DNA of 51,234 bases from Bacteroidales bacterium. GTDB lineage: Bacteria > Bacteroidota > Bacteroidia > Bacteroidales > UBA932. The position numbers and the translations under genes are program-made. The notes beneath the pieces are model-generated. The model searched no databases and was not told where the DNA came from. It worked only from the letters and a program-made list of their open reading frames with translations. Of the stretch, positions 16,928 to 24,517 are shown one piece after another; within the stretch, counting starts at the first letter, position 1; the number at the start of each line of letters is the position of its first letter. The stretch is taken from assembly GCA_017519185.1 (NCBI GenBank), contig JAFWSX010000010.1, positions 1 to 51,234 of the forward strand, read 5' to 3'.

Positions 16928-18187
16928 AGCACCGACATATTTTGCCGCATTCAAGCCGGCAAGAGCTCCTGTCGAAAATGCCATCTGCAGGTTATACCCA
17001 CCTGTGTCACCGTCAAGATCCAGCACTTCGCCGGCAAAGAAGAGCCCCTTGTCGATTCTGGACTGCATCGTCTTGGACACCACTTCACTGAGAGAAACTC
17101 CGCCGGCAGTCACGACAGCCCTGCGGAACCCGGCGTGCTTGGCAATAGGGAAGCGCCAGTCTTTAAGACGGTCGGCCAGTGTATTGACGGTAAGATTCCT
17201 GGACATATTGTAGAACGGATTGATCAGTTCCGAAGGCATAAACCTGCGGAGAACCTTCTTCATCCTGGCCTCGTTGATTACGGGAACATCCCATTTGAAA
17301 GAAGCCACTTCCCTCTTGACCCTCTCTTTCAGCTCATTCACCGGAACTGCAGGCTTGAGGTCGATGACAAGCTCGACAGAAGAACCGTTTTCCAGGGCAT
17401 TGACCGCCCTTCGGCTTACCCTGAACCCGAGGGGGCCTTCTATGCCGTCTTCGGTGAAGGTAAGATCACCCATCTCGGACTGGATGAGGTCCTTGTCCAC
17501 GAAGAGATTGAGTCCTACGTTCTTCAGCTCGATATCATACAGATCGCTGTCGTAGGCTTTGGGCATAAGGGCGGCAAGACTCGGGAAGCAACGGGTCACG
17601 CTGTGTCCCAGAGACTCAGCCAGGTCATACCCTTTGCCGTTAGAGCCTGTTGCCGGATAGGACAGTCCTCCGGTAGCAATGATCAGGGCATTTGACATAA
17701 TCACTTCAGTGCGGATTATGCGGGGAGAAGAAATGTCATTATATGTGCATTTGAACTTGCTGCCGTCCGTGCATACCGCTAGCAGGTCAGCATCCGTTAT
17801 CAGTTTCACCCCGACCTGCTTCATCCTGTTCACCAGGGCGTCCACCACATCGAAGGCATTCATCGACTTTGGAAAGACACGGTTTCCCTGGGTTTCCACA
17901 GTCTCGAGACCTATGCTGTTGAAATAATCAATGGTTGCCGCATTGGAGAAGTTGAAGAAGGCACTTTTCACGAAGTTGCTCTTGGGATGCACGTGAGTTG
18001 CGAACTCACCCCAGGGTTTGGTGTTCGTGATGTTGCAGCGGCCTTTTCCCGTAATGGCCAGCTTGCGGCCGCAGAGATGGTTCTTCTCCAGCAGCACTAC
18101 CTCGGCTCCGCTTTCTGCTGCCTTTATGGCAGCCATCATACCTGCAGGGCCCCCGCCCACTACTACTATCTGAACCATATCGCTCAT
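16922..18187 (-). CDS. HI0933-family (BaiN/RdsA-like) FAD-dependent oxidoreductase
   Basis: A 421-residue flavoprotein of the HI0933/YhiN family. The N-terminal dinucleotide-binding motif is VVVGGGPAGMMAAIKAAESG (residues ~8-27), followed by the family segment CGRKLAITGKGRCNITN. LIIATGGLSYPATGSNGKGY is the second nucleotide-binding stretch, and the C-terminal GEVLDLDGDTGGYNLQ closes the FAD site. Substrates are unknown in general; some gut relatives act in bile-acid reduction, which cannot be inferred here. It lies 17 bp downstream of mnmA on the same strand, and its 3' end overlaps the FAH-like gene tail to tail. Confidence 0.9.
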   Translation of the reverse strand: MSDMVQIVVVGGGPAGMMAAIKAAESGAEVVLLEKNHLCGRKLAITGKGRCNITNTKPWGEFATHVHPKSNFVKSAFFNFSNAATIDYFNSIGLETVETQGNRVFPKSMNAFDVVDALVNRMKQVGVKLITDADLLAVCTDGSKFKCTYNDISSPRIIRTEVIMSNALIIATGGLSYPATGSNGKGYDLAESLGHSVTRCFPSLAALMPKAYDSDLYDIELKNVGLNLFVDKDLIQSEMGDLTFTEDGIEGPLGFRVSRRAVNALENGSSVELVIDLKPAVPVNELKERVKREVASFKWDVPVINEARMKKVLRRFMPSELINPFYNMSRNLTVNTLADRLKDWRFPIAKHAGFRRAVVTAGGVSLSEVVSKTMQSRIDKGLFFAGEVLDLDGDTGGYNLQMAFSTGALAGLNAAKYVGAL

Positions 18188-18204
18188 CCCTTCTGCCGAA
18201 TTAA

Positions 18205-19377
18205 TTATTTATATATGACTCCGCTGCCTTGAAGTTCTCCTTCGTTGTCATACCAGGCGGCGAACTGGCCGGGCGTCACACCTCTCTGGGGATTGTCAAA
18301 AATGATATAAAGGCCGTCTTCGCGGGCATAAAGTCTCGCCTGCTGCAGCGGCTGGCGATACCTGATCCTTACGAGACAGTCCCTCTGTTCACCTACAGGC
18401 AAGGCAAGCGAAGGCCTCACCCAGTGGATATCGCGCGGTTCTATCCGGAGACCTTTCCTGTACAGTCCGGGGTGGTCCTGCCCTTCTCCTACATATATCA
18501 GGTTATTCTCCACATCAGTCGCAACGACGAACAGCGGATTCTTGTGCCCGCCGATGTTCAGACCGTGGCGCTGCCCTATCGTATAGAACTGAGCTCCATC
18601 GTGGCGGCCTGCGAGTTTTCCGTCGGTCTCTGTATAAATCACCGGCTTTGCCATTTCTTCAATGGTTTCAGGGACTTTCATCCCTTCGTAGAAATCCCTG
18701 AATATTTCTATAACCCGGCCTTCTTTAGGCTTGAGTTTCTGCTGAAGGAACACAGGCAGATCTACTTTTCCGACAAAGCATATTCCCTGGGAATCCTTCT
18801 TGTCAGCGCTGGGAAGCCCAGCCTCCTTGGCAATCCTCCTGACCTCCGGCTTTGTGATGCCGCCGATAGGGAAAAGAGCATAGCGCAGCTGCTCCTGAGT
18901 GAGCTGGCAGAGGAAATAGCTTTGGTCCTTGTTCTTGTCAAGACCAGCCAGAAGCCGATATTCAATATGACCGTCAGCTGTCCTCACTTCATCCTTGCAG
19001 CAATAGTGGCCGGTGGCGACATACTCCGCCCCCAGACCCAGGGCATGCCGGAGGAATGAATCGAACTTGATCTCACGGTTGCACAGGACGTCCGGATTCG
19101 GCGTGAGCCCCCTCTCATACCCGTCGAACATATAGTCTACCACCCGTTTGCGATACTCTGCACTGAGATCGACGAAGTGGAAAGGTATGCCGATCTTGCG
19201 GGCGACCATTTCGGCGACACTGCGTTCCTCCTCCCACTCACAGTCTCCGTGCAGTGTTCCTGTAGAATCATTCCAGTTCTGCATGAATATGGCGAACACG
19301 TCGTGACCGGCATTCTTCAGAAGAAGAGCCGCAACACTGGAATCAACTCCACCGGAAAGACCGACTGCAATTTTCAT
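18205..19377 (-). CDS. mnmA: tRNA-specific 2-thiouridylase MnmA
   Basis: Adds sulfur to U34 of tRNA-Lys, -Glu and -Gln using ATP and a persulfide relay. The 390 residues start with the PP-loop ATP site LSGGVDSSVAALLL. The catalytic cysteines are in NPDVLCNREIKF (near 103) and DSQGICFVGK (near 200). The C-terminal part has the beta-barrel signature GQRHGLNIGGHKNPLFV. ATG 19377 is followed directly by this motif, so the start is secure. The SRP RNA gene lies divergently 42 bp upstream. Confidence 0.96.
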   Translation of the reverse strand: MKIAVGLSGGVDSSVAALLLKNAGHDVFAIFMQNWNDSTGTLHGDCEWEEERSVAEMVARKIGIPFHFVDLSAEYRKRVVDYMFDGYERGLTPNPDVLCNREIKFDSFLRHALGLGAEYVATGHYCCKDEVRTADGHIEYRLLAGLDKNKDQSYFLCQLTQEQLRYALFPIGGITKPEVRRIAKEAGLPSADKKDSQGICFVGKVDLPVFLQQKLKPKEGRVIEIFRDFYEGMKVPETIEEMAKPVIYTETDGKLAGRHDGAQFYTIGQRHGLNIGGHKNPLFVVATDVENNLIYVGEGQDHPGLYRKGLRIEPRDIHWVRPSLALPVGEQRDCLVRIRYRQPLQQARLYAREDGLYIIFDNPQRGVTPGQFAAWYDNEGELQGSGVIYK

Positions 19378-19384
19378 TTCTTGT

Positions 19385-19415
19385 TATTGCGAATAATAAA
19401 AAAACACTACCTTTG
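19385..19415 (+). promoter_or_regulatory. SRP RNA promoter
   Basis: TACCTTTG (19408-19415) is an exact TAnnTTTG, with TTG ending at 19389 at 18-base spacing. The inferred start at 19420 coincides with the first base of the SRP RNA closing stem. Confidence 0.6.
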
Positions 19416-19419
19416 TGCC

Positions 19420-19516
19420 GGGTAAGTCTTACACGACCAGCTCCTGTCGAACTCCCCCAGGGCCGGAAGGCAGCAAGGGTAGATGGTTGTAGCGGTGCGA
19501 TGTAATAAGCTTACCC
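19420..19516 (+). ncRNA. ffs: signal recognition particle RNA, small bacterial (4.5S) type
   Basis: The apical hairpin carries the universal SRP core around GGGCCGGAAGGCAGCAAGGG (the GGAA tetraloop and asymmetric loop that bind Ffh), near 19463-19482. The ends GGGTAAG (19420-19426) and CTTACCC (19510-19516) are perfectly complementary and close a ~97-nt hairpin. A T run begins at 19517, so the closing stem doubles as an intrinsic terminator. No Alu domain is present. It guides membrane-protein ribosomes to the FtsY receptor. It lies between mnmA and cdd, both on the other strand. Confidence 0.93.
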
Positions 19517-19526
19517 TTTTTTGTTT

Positions 19527-20006
19527 CTATCCCTCGAGGTTGTCGAAATAGAAAGGAAGCAAAGCCTTCACCGATCCGAAAACCTCCACTCTGCCGGCGC
19601 TGCCGACTATCACGGTCATAGGCACCCCTCCCCTTTCTTCATACTCGACCAAAGCCTGACGGCATGCTCCGCAGGGATAGGTCGGCGTTTCGGTGAGCTT
19701 GCCCTCGTGGCAGGCAGCCACAGCAATGGCCAGCATCTTCGCCCCGGGATATGCAGCTCCAGCATAATAACAGGCAGACCTTTCTGCACATAATCCAGAA
19801 GGATAAGCAGCATTCTCCTGGTTGGAAGCACAAACTACCTCCCCGTTGTCAAGCAGGATTGCAGCACCTACCCTGAAGTTGGAATACGGTGCATAGGCAC
19901 TGCCGGTGGCTTCTACCGCCTTCTGCAGAAGAGACTGCCACTCTGCAGGAAGTTCATCACCGGACTGGTATACCTGATAGCAGATGTTGAGTTGCTTGTT
20001 TTGCAT
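19527..20006 (-). CDS. cdd: cytidine deaminase
   Basis: Zinc enzyme deaminating cytidine and deoxycytidine to uridine in pyrimidine salvage. The 159 residues have the substrate motif YSNFRVGAA, the catalytic CAERSA (Cys-Ala-Glu, near 74) and the zinc motif PCGACRQ (near 113). It corresponds to the short tetrameric form with some N-terminal extension. It ends 10 bp from the SRP RNA and is divergent from the glucosaminidase gene. Confidence 0.95.
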   Translation of the reverse strand: MQNKQLNICYQVYQSGDELPAEWQSLLQKAVEATGSAYAPYSNFRVGAAILLDNGEVVCASNQENAAYPSGLCAERSACYYAGAAYPGAKMLAIAVAACHEGKLTETPTYPCGACRQALVEYEERGGVPMTVIVGSAGRVEVFGSVKALLPFYFDNLEG

Positions 20007-20025
20007 GGCGACAAGGCGTATTTAT

Positions 20026-20055
20026 GCGAAATTAGTAAAAAATGCTTAATTTCGC
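20026..20055. repeat. 9-bp inverted repeat between divergent cdd and glucosaminidase genes
   Basis: GCGAAATTA (20026-20034) and TAATTTCGC (20047-20055) are perfectly complementary with a 12-base spacer. Each arm read outward contains TAATTTCG, one mismatch from TAnnTTTG, so the symmetric site could be back-to-back -7 elements or an operator. No correctly spaced TTTG boxes were found. The function is open. Confidence 0.4.
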
Positions 20056-20059
20056 TTCT

Positions 20060-21022
20060 ATGAAGGCCGTCTATATCTCTATCTGCAGCCTGATGCTTCT
20101 GACTTGTCTTGTTGCTGATGCAGGGCAGCCTCAGGCCACATCTGACTATCGGACGGACTACATTCTCAAATACAAGGATGCAGCCATCGCCCAGATGCAG
20201 CAAAGCGGTATCCCCGCCAGCATAACCCTAGCCCAGGCTTGTCTGGAATCCGGATTCGGCACATCCACCCTGGCTACCAGCGGCAATAACCATTTCGGCA
20301 TCAAGTGCCACGACTACACCGGCCGCAAGATGTATGTAGACGACGATGTGAAGGACGATTGCTTCCGTGTCTACGACAAAGTTGAGGACTCTTTCCAGGA
20401 CCACTCCGACTTCCTTCGGTACCGTTCAAGATATTCGTTCCTATTCGACCTCGATCCCACTGACTACAAGGGTTGGGCCTACGGCCTGAAAGCTGCAGGA
20501 TATGCCACTGACCCGCAATATGCCACAAGACTGATAGATCTCATCGAACGCTACAACCTTCAGCAATACGACAGCGCGGTAAACCCCGAAGAACTCCCCG
20601 TGACACCTGTCGTCGCCAAAATGCCGGAGCAGGTCGAGCTCAAGGCTTCCAGTCCCCTCTATCGCATATCTCTGCAGAGAGAGATCCTCACGCGGAACAA
20701 GGTGATGTACGTCGTGGCGAACGGCTATGAGACTTTCTCTTCAATTGCCAGGGAATTTAACCTGTTCAACAGGGAAATCCTTCGTTTCAACGACGAAAAG
20801 CGCGACCGTATGTTGCAGGACGGAGAAATCGTCTATGTGGAGGCCAAGAAGAAGCAAGCAGGGAAATATCTCGACAAGCACGTGGTGGAAGAAGGTGAAA
20901 CTATGCACGAAATCAGCCAGCAATATGCCGTCAGGCTGAAAAACCTATACAAGTACAACCCGGGACTGGCTTCCGGCAGAGAGCCTGAACCCGGAAGCAT
21001 CATCAACCTCAGGAAACAATGA
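20060..21022 (+). CDS. glucosaminidase-domain (GH73) protein with two LysM domains
   Basis: A secreted peptidoglycan hydrolase of 320 residues. ATG 20060 gives a clean signal peptide (MKAVYISICSLMLLTCLVADA); an ATG 18 bases upstream is less likely. The GH73 domain (~30-175) has the catalytic-Glu segment TLAQACLESGFGTSTLA and NNHFGIKCHDY, as in FlgJ/Auto-type glucosaminidases. Two LysM-like modules follow: MYVVANGYETFSSIAREFNL near 225 and HVVEEGETMHEISQQYAV near 280, which bind glycan chains. Its stop overlaps mltG by 4 bases, so two wall-cleaving enzymes are co-expressed. Confidence 0.9.
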   Translation: MKAVYISICSLMLLTCLVADAGQPQATSDYRTDYILKYKDAAIAQMQQSGIPASITLAQACLESGFGTSTLATSGNNHFGIKCHDYTGRKMYVDDDVKDDCFRVYDKVEDSFQDHSDFLRYRSRYSFLFDLDPTDYKGWAYGLKAAGYATDPQYATRLIDLIERYNLQQYDSAVNPEELPVTPVVAKMPEQVELKASSPLYRISLQREILTRNKVMYVVANGYETFSSIAREFNLFNREILRFNDEKRDRMLQDGEIVYVEAKKKQAGKYLDKHVVEEGETMHEISQQYAVRLKNLYKYNPGLASGREPEPGSIINLRKQ

Positions 21023-22053
21023 AAAAAGCAATACTGCTGGCGCTGACAGCGCTTCTGGCGATAACGCTTGCTGTCGGTTACAGCTATTACCGCACATACT
21101 ACAAGCCTAACTCGACTGCGAACGAAGCGGACATTTATGTCTACGCCGACGGTACTTACAACGCCTTTCTCGACTCGCTCTTCAGCTCCGGAGCAATAAA
21201 GGACCGCACTACCTTCAAAAAGGCCGCTGACAAACTCGGACTGGCCGATGTGCTGAAGGCTGGACACTATAATATAAAGCCGGGCCTGACCAACAAGGAA
21301 ATCGTCAGAGTCTTCGCCAACGGTTACCAGACCCCTGTGATGCTGCAGGTCAAAGGCTATATCCATACACCAGAGGCTATGGCAGGTTACCTCGGCAAAC
21401 GGCTGCACGACGATTCGACTGCCTTCGTCAACGCACTTCACGACACCGAGTTGATGAAGAGTATGGGTTTCAGGAAAGAGACATACCTGAGCGTCTTCAT
21501 TCCCGACACATACGAGGTATGGTGGACCATCTCGCCTGAAGACCTCATCAAGAGGATGAAGAAGGAATATGACGCTTTCTGGAACGAAAGCCGTACCGCC
21601 AAGGCCAGAGCCATCGGGCTGACGAAGGATGAGGTAATGACACTTGCGTCGATAGTGATAGAAGAGACCAAATACGAACCGGAGATGCCCACGGTAGCAG
21701 GCGTATACATCAACCGCCTGAACAAGGGAATGCTGCTGCAGGCCGACCCTACGGTGAAGTTCGCCCTCAACACTGAAGGTATCACGAGGATACTCAACAA
21801 GCATCTTCAGACTGACTCACCCTACAACACCTATCTCTATCCGGGACTTCCTCCTGGACCCATAACGATAGCTCCAAAGTCAGCCATTGAGGCCGTCCTG
21901 AACTATCAGCATCACAACTATCTGTATTTCTGCGCCAAGGACACTTTCGACGGACAGCACAACTTCGCCGTCACTTACGCAGATCACCTGAAGAATGCTA
22001 GAGCCTATCAGCGCGCCCTTAACGCAAGGACCTCTTCAAGGGCTGCCTTATAG
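21019..22053 (+). CDS. mltG: endolytic murein transglycosylase MltG
   Basis: An inner-membrane lytic transglycosylase (YceG family) that cuts nascent peptidoglycan strands. The 344 residues start with one membrane segment (AILLALTALLAITLAVGYSY). The catalytic Glu lies in ASIVIEETKYEPEMP near 215, followed by VAGVYINRLNKGMLLQADPT and YNTYLYPGLPPGPI. The terminal ~15 codons overlap the convergent S41 protease gene by 46 bases, an unusually long tail-to-tail overlap. It is translationally coupled to the upstream glucosaminidase gene. Confidence 0.94.
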   Translation: MKKAILLALTALLAITLAVGYSYYRTYYKPNSTANEADIYVYADGTYNAFLDSLFSSGAIKDRTTFKKAADKLGLADVLKAGHYNIKPGLTNKEIVRVFANGYQTPVMLQVKGYIHTPEAMAGYLGKRLHDDSTAFVNALHDTELMKSMGFRKETYLSVFIPDTYEVWWTISPEDLIKRMKKEYDAFWNESRTAKARAIGLTKDEVMTLASIVIEETKYEPEMPTVAGVYINRLNKGMLLQADPTVKFALNTEGITRILNKHLQTDSPYNTYLYPGLPPGPITIAPKSAIEAVLNYQHHNYLYFCAKDTFDGQHNFAVTYADHLKNARAYQRALNARTSSRAAL

Positions 22054-23582
22054 TCGGCATTACCGCTGTTGATCACCTTGTAGTAGACATTTTCATCCCA
22101 TATAGACCTGGCCATCAAGGCTGTCATTGCCAGCTTGATGTCGGCAGACGACTTGGCCAGATCGGCTTCCGAGGGCTCGATTCTTTCCTTTCTGCAATAG
22201 TTCAGGAATTCAGCATAGATATCATCGAGCGCGGGATCGGCTGCAAGTTCTTCCCAGGAACTGTATTTCTGGCGCATCGATGTCCTGCGGGAATCCATAT
22301 AGCCGTTGACGAACTCCTGCAGGATGCCGCGGGCTGCCACTACAGAATAGAACGCTGATATATATGAAGTATCCCTGGGGACGAAGATGTCCGGCAATAT
22401 GCCGCCTCCGCCATAAACGGTACGTCCTTTGACAAGAGTGTGGAACTCCTGTGACTCATCGACCCTGATGCTGTCACGGCTGAAGCTCTCTCCCCGTTCA
22501 TAGCGTTCGTTGTGTTCCTGGTAATATTTCTGGCTGTTGCCTTCTTCGTACGGGCTTTGGATCACCCTTCCGCTGGGAGTATGATAGCGCGCTGTCGTTA
22601 CCCTGAGGGCTGAGCCGTCAGAGTAGTTGAATTCTCTCTGGACCAGTCCTTTTCCGAAAGTACGGCGCCCTACAATAGTACCCCTGTCCCAATCCTGCAC
22701 GGCACCGGCTACGATTTCGCTGGCAGAAGCCGAATTCTCATCGACCATAATAACCAGGGGGCCTTCCTGATAGATGCCGCTTCCTGTGGCGTGTTCTTCC
22801 TGCTTCTTGAATTTGGCGCCTTCCGTATACATCATCAGTTGTCCTTTTGACAGAAAGAGGTTCGTGATCGTCAAGGCCGCGCCAAGCAGTCCGCCTCCAT
22901 TGCTTCTGAGGTCAAGTATCACGCCCTCCGGAGTACGTCCGAGCATTCTGAGGGCCTCAAAGACTTCCTGACCCGTGTTCGCCGCAAACCTGTCCAGCTT
23001 GATATAGACCACGCCGGGAGCGGCTTCATACGCAGCCACTACACTCTCCATAGGGATACGGTCGCGTGTGATGCGATATGTGCGAATCTCTTCTACTCCC
23101 CTGCGCATCACGTCCACATCGACTTTCGTCCCGCGCTTGCCGCGAAGAAGGTCTCTTACCCTGTTGTTGGTAATATGGGTTCCGGCTATCTGTATAGTGT
23201 CGACTTTCAAAATCTTGTCTCCAGCCTGCAGGCCGACCTTCGACGCAGGGCCTCCCGCAATCACGTTCTGGACCGTGAGAGTATCCTGGATAATGGCGAA
23301 TTCAATGCCCACTCCGTCAAATGCGCCGCTCATAGACTCGTCAGCACTCTCAGTCTCTTGCTTTGACAGGAAGACGGTATGGGGGTCCAGCGATGACACA
23401 AGAGACTCGATAGCCTTGTCGGCCAGTTTGTTGAAGTCGAGCGTGTCGACATAATAATCCTGAAGGAACAGGAGTGTCGATGCAATCTTGGTGAACTGTT
23501 CACGGGCATTCTGCGCGACGAGGGTTGCCGGAATGACAGACGCTATTATGAATGCAGCTACAATAGCCGAAATCTTTTTCAT
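22008..23582 (-). CDS. S41-family carboxyl-terminal processing peptidase
   Basis: A secreted or periplasmic Ctp/Prc-type serine protease of 524 residues. An N-terminal signal (MKKISAIVAAFIIASVIPAT) is followed by a helical region with SSLDPHTVFLS. A PDZ domain (~85-165, VIAGGPASKVGLQAGDKILK) precedes the S41 catalytic core. ILDLRSNGGGLL precedes the catalytic Ser in VDENSASASEIVAGA, and the Lys lies in GRRTFGKGLVQ. Its ATG overlaps the rnz stop by one base, so it is co-transcribed with rnz. Its last 15 codons overlap mltG on the other strand. Confidence 0.93.
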   Translation of the reverse strand: MKKISAIVAAFIIASVIPATLVAQNAREQFTKIASTLLFLQDYYVDTLDFNKLADKAIESLVSSLDPHTVFLSKQETESADESMSGAFDGVGIEFAIIQDTLTVQNVIAGGPASKVGLQAGDKILKVDTIQIAGTHITNNRVRDLLRGKRGTKVDVDVMRRGVEEIRTYRITRDRIPMESVVAAYEAAPGVVYIKLDRFAANTGQEVFEALRMLGRTPEGVILDLRSNGGGLLGAALTITNLFLSKGQLMMYTEGAKFKKQEEHATGSGIYQEGPLVIMVDENSASASEIVAGAVQDWDRGTIVGRRTFGKGLVQREFNYSDGSALRVTTARYHTPSGRVIQSPYEEGNSQKYYQEHNERYERGESFSRDSIRVDESQEFHTLVKGRTVYGGGGILPDIFVPRDTSYISAFYSVVAARGILQEFVNGYMDSRRTSMRQKYSSWEELAADPALDDIYAEFLNYCRKERIEPSEADLAKSSADIKLAMTALMARSIWDENVYYKVINSGNADYKAALEEVLALRAR

Positions 23583-24511
23583 CAGAAAAGTTTTTTGACG
23601 GGGACATCAAAAATCATACCCTCTTCAGCCAGATAAGTTTCGGGGAAAACCCGTCTGGCCTCTTCGAGAAGTACGTTGACATCTGGATAACGTGACGAGA
23701 AATGACCGATGACCAGTTTCTTCGCCCCTGCTGCTTCTGCGACAGATGCCGCATCTTCAGCAGTGGAATGGAAATATTCTGAAGAAAGGTCGCGCATGTC
23801 ATTGCCGAACGTAGCCTCGTGGTAGAGCACATCCACGCCACGAACCCATTCCTTCATCTCGGGGAAAGGAGCCGTATCGCTGCAATATGCAGCACTGCGC
23901 GGAACGTAGGGCTTATATGCATATTTTGCGGCCTCGAGCACGCTGCCGTCCTCGCGGACCACGTCGTTGCCAGCCTTGAGAGAGCCGATTTCCTGCAGTG
24001 TCAGGGAATCCTTCTCTATGTATTCCTTGCGTACGTTTAATGCAGGCTCTTCTTCCCTGAAAAGGAAGCCGAATGTTTCAACCTTATGATTCAGCGGGAA
24101 TGCGTATACTTTGCAGTTGCGCGTGGCGATTATCTCCTCCGGAGCCGTAGCCTTCAGGGGAATGAAGTTGATGTCGAACTTCACACCGTCTCCGAAATAT
24201 GTCTTGAAAAACTTGAGGGTGTGGCAAAAGGCTTCCGGAGCATAAATATAGAGCGGAGCCGTGCGTCCCTTCAGAGCCATAGTAGACAACAGCGGCATTA
24301 TGCCGAACACGTGGTCGCCGTGAAGATGCGAAATGAGGATGTTCTCTATCTTGGCGTGGGATATGCCGTTCCTGGCGAGCAGGATCTGGCAGCCTTCGGC
24401 ACAATCAATTAAAAACAAGCGCCCGCGTACGTTCATTACATGGGCGCTTGAAAATCTATTGTTTGAAGGAACGGCCGAAGCCGTTCCCAAAGTAGTCAGA
24501 GAGAACTCCAT
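23582..24511 (-). CDS. rnz: ribonuclease Z
   Basis: tRNA 3' processing endonuclease of the metallo-beta-lactamase fold (309 residues). The zinc motif is ILISHLHGDHVFG near residue 60. Further ligands lie in YCSDTAPF (Asp) and VIGHFSSRY (His), and the YHEATF segment is also present. It starts close to the N-terminal strand (MEFSLTTLGTASAVPS). It lies 6 bp downstream of rpsA and is coupled to the S41 protease gene by a one-base overlap. Confidence 0.94.
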   Translation of the reverse strand: MEFSLTTLGTASAVPSNNRFSSAHVMNVRGRLFLIDCAEGCQILLARNGISHAKIENILISHLHGDHVFGIMPLLSTMALKGRTAPLYIYAPEAFCHTLKFFKTYFGDGVKFDINFIPLKATAPEEIIATRNCKVYAFPLNHKVETFGFLFREEEPALNVRKEYIEKDSLTLQEIGSLKAGNDVVREDGSVLEAAKYAYKPYVPRSAAYCSDTAPFPEMKEWVRGVDVLYHEATFGNDMRDLSSEYFHSTAEDAASVAEAAGAKKLVIGHFSSRYPDVNVLLEEARRVFPETYLAEEGMIFDVPVKKLF

Positions 24512-24517
24512 CCGGAA

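Noticed and set aside
20833-21804. 323-codon open frame on the minus strand opposite mltG
   Set aside because: It mirrors mltG codon structure and has no recognisable motif; mltG has conserved catalytic segments.
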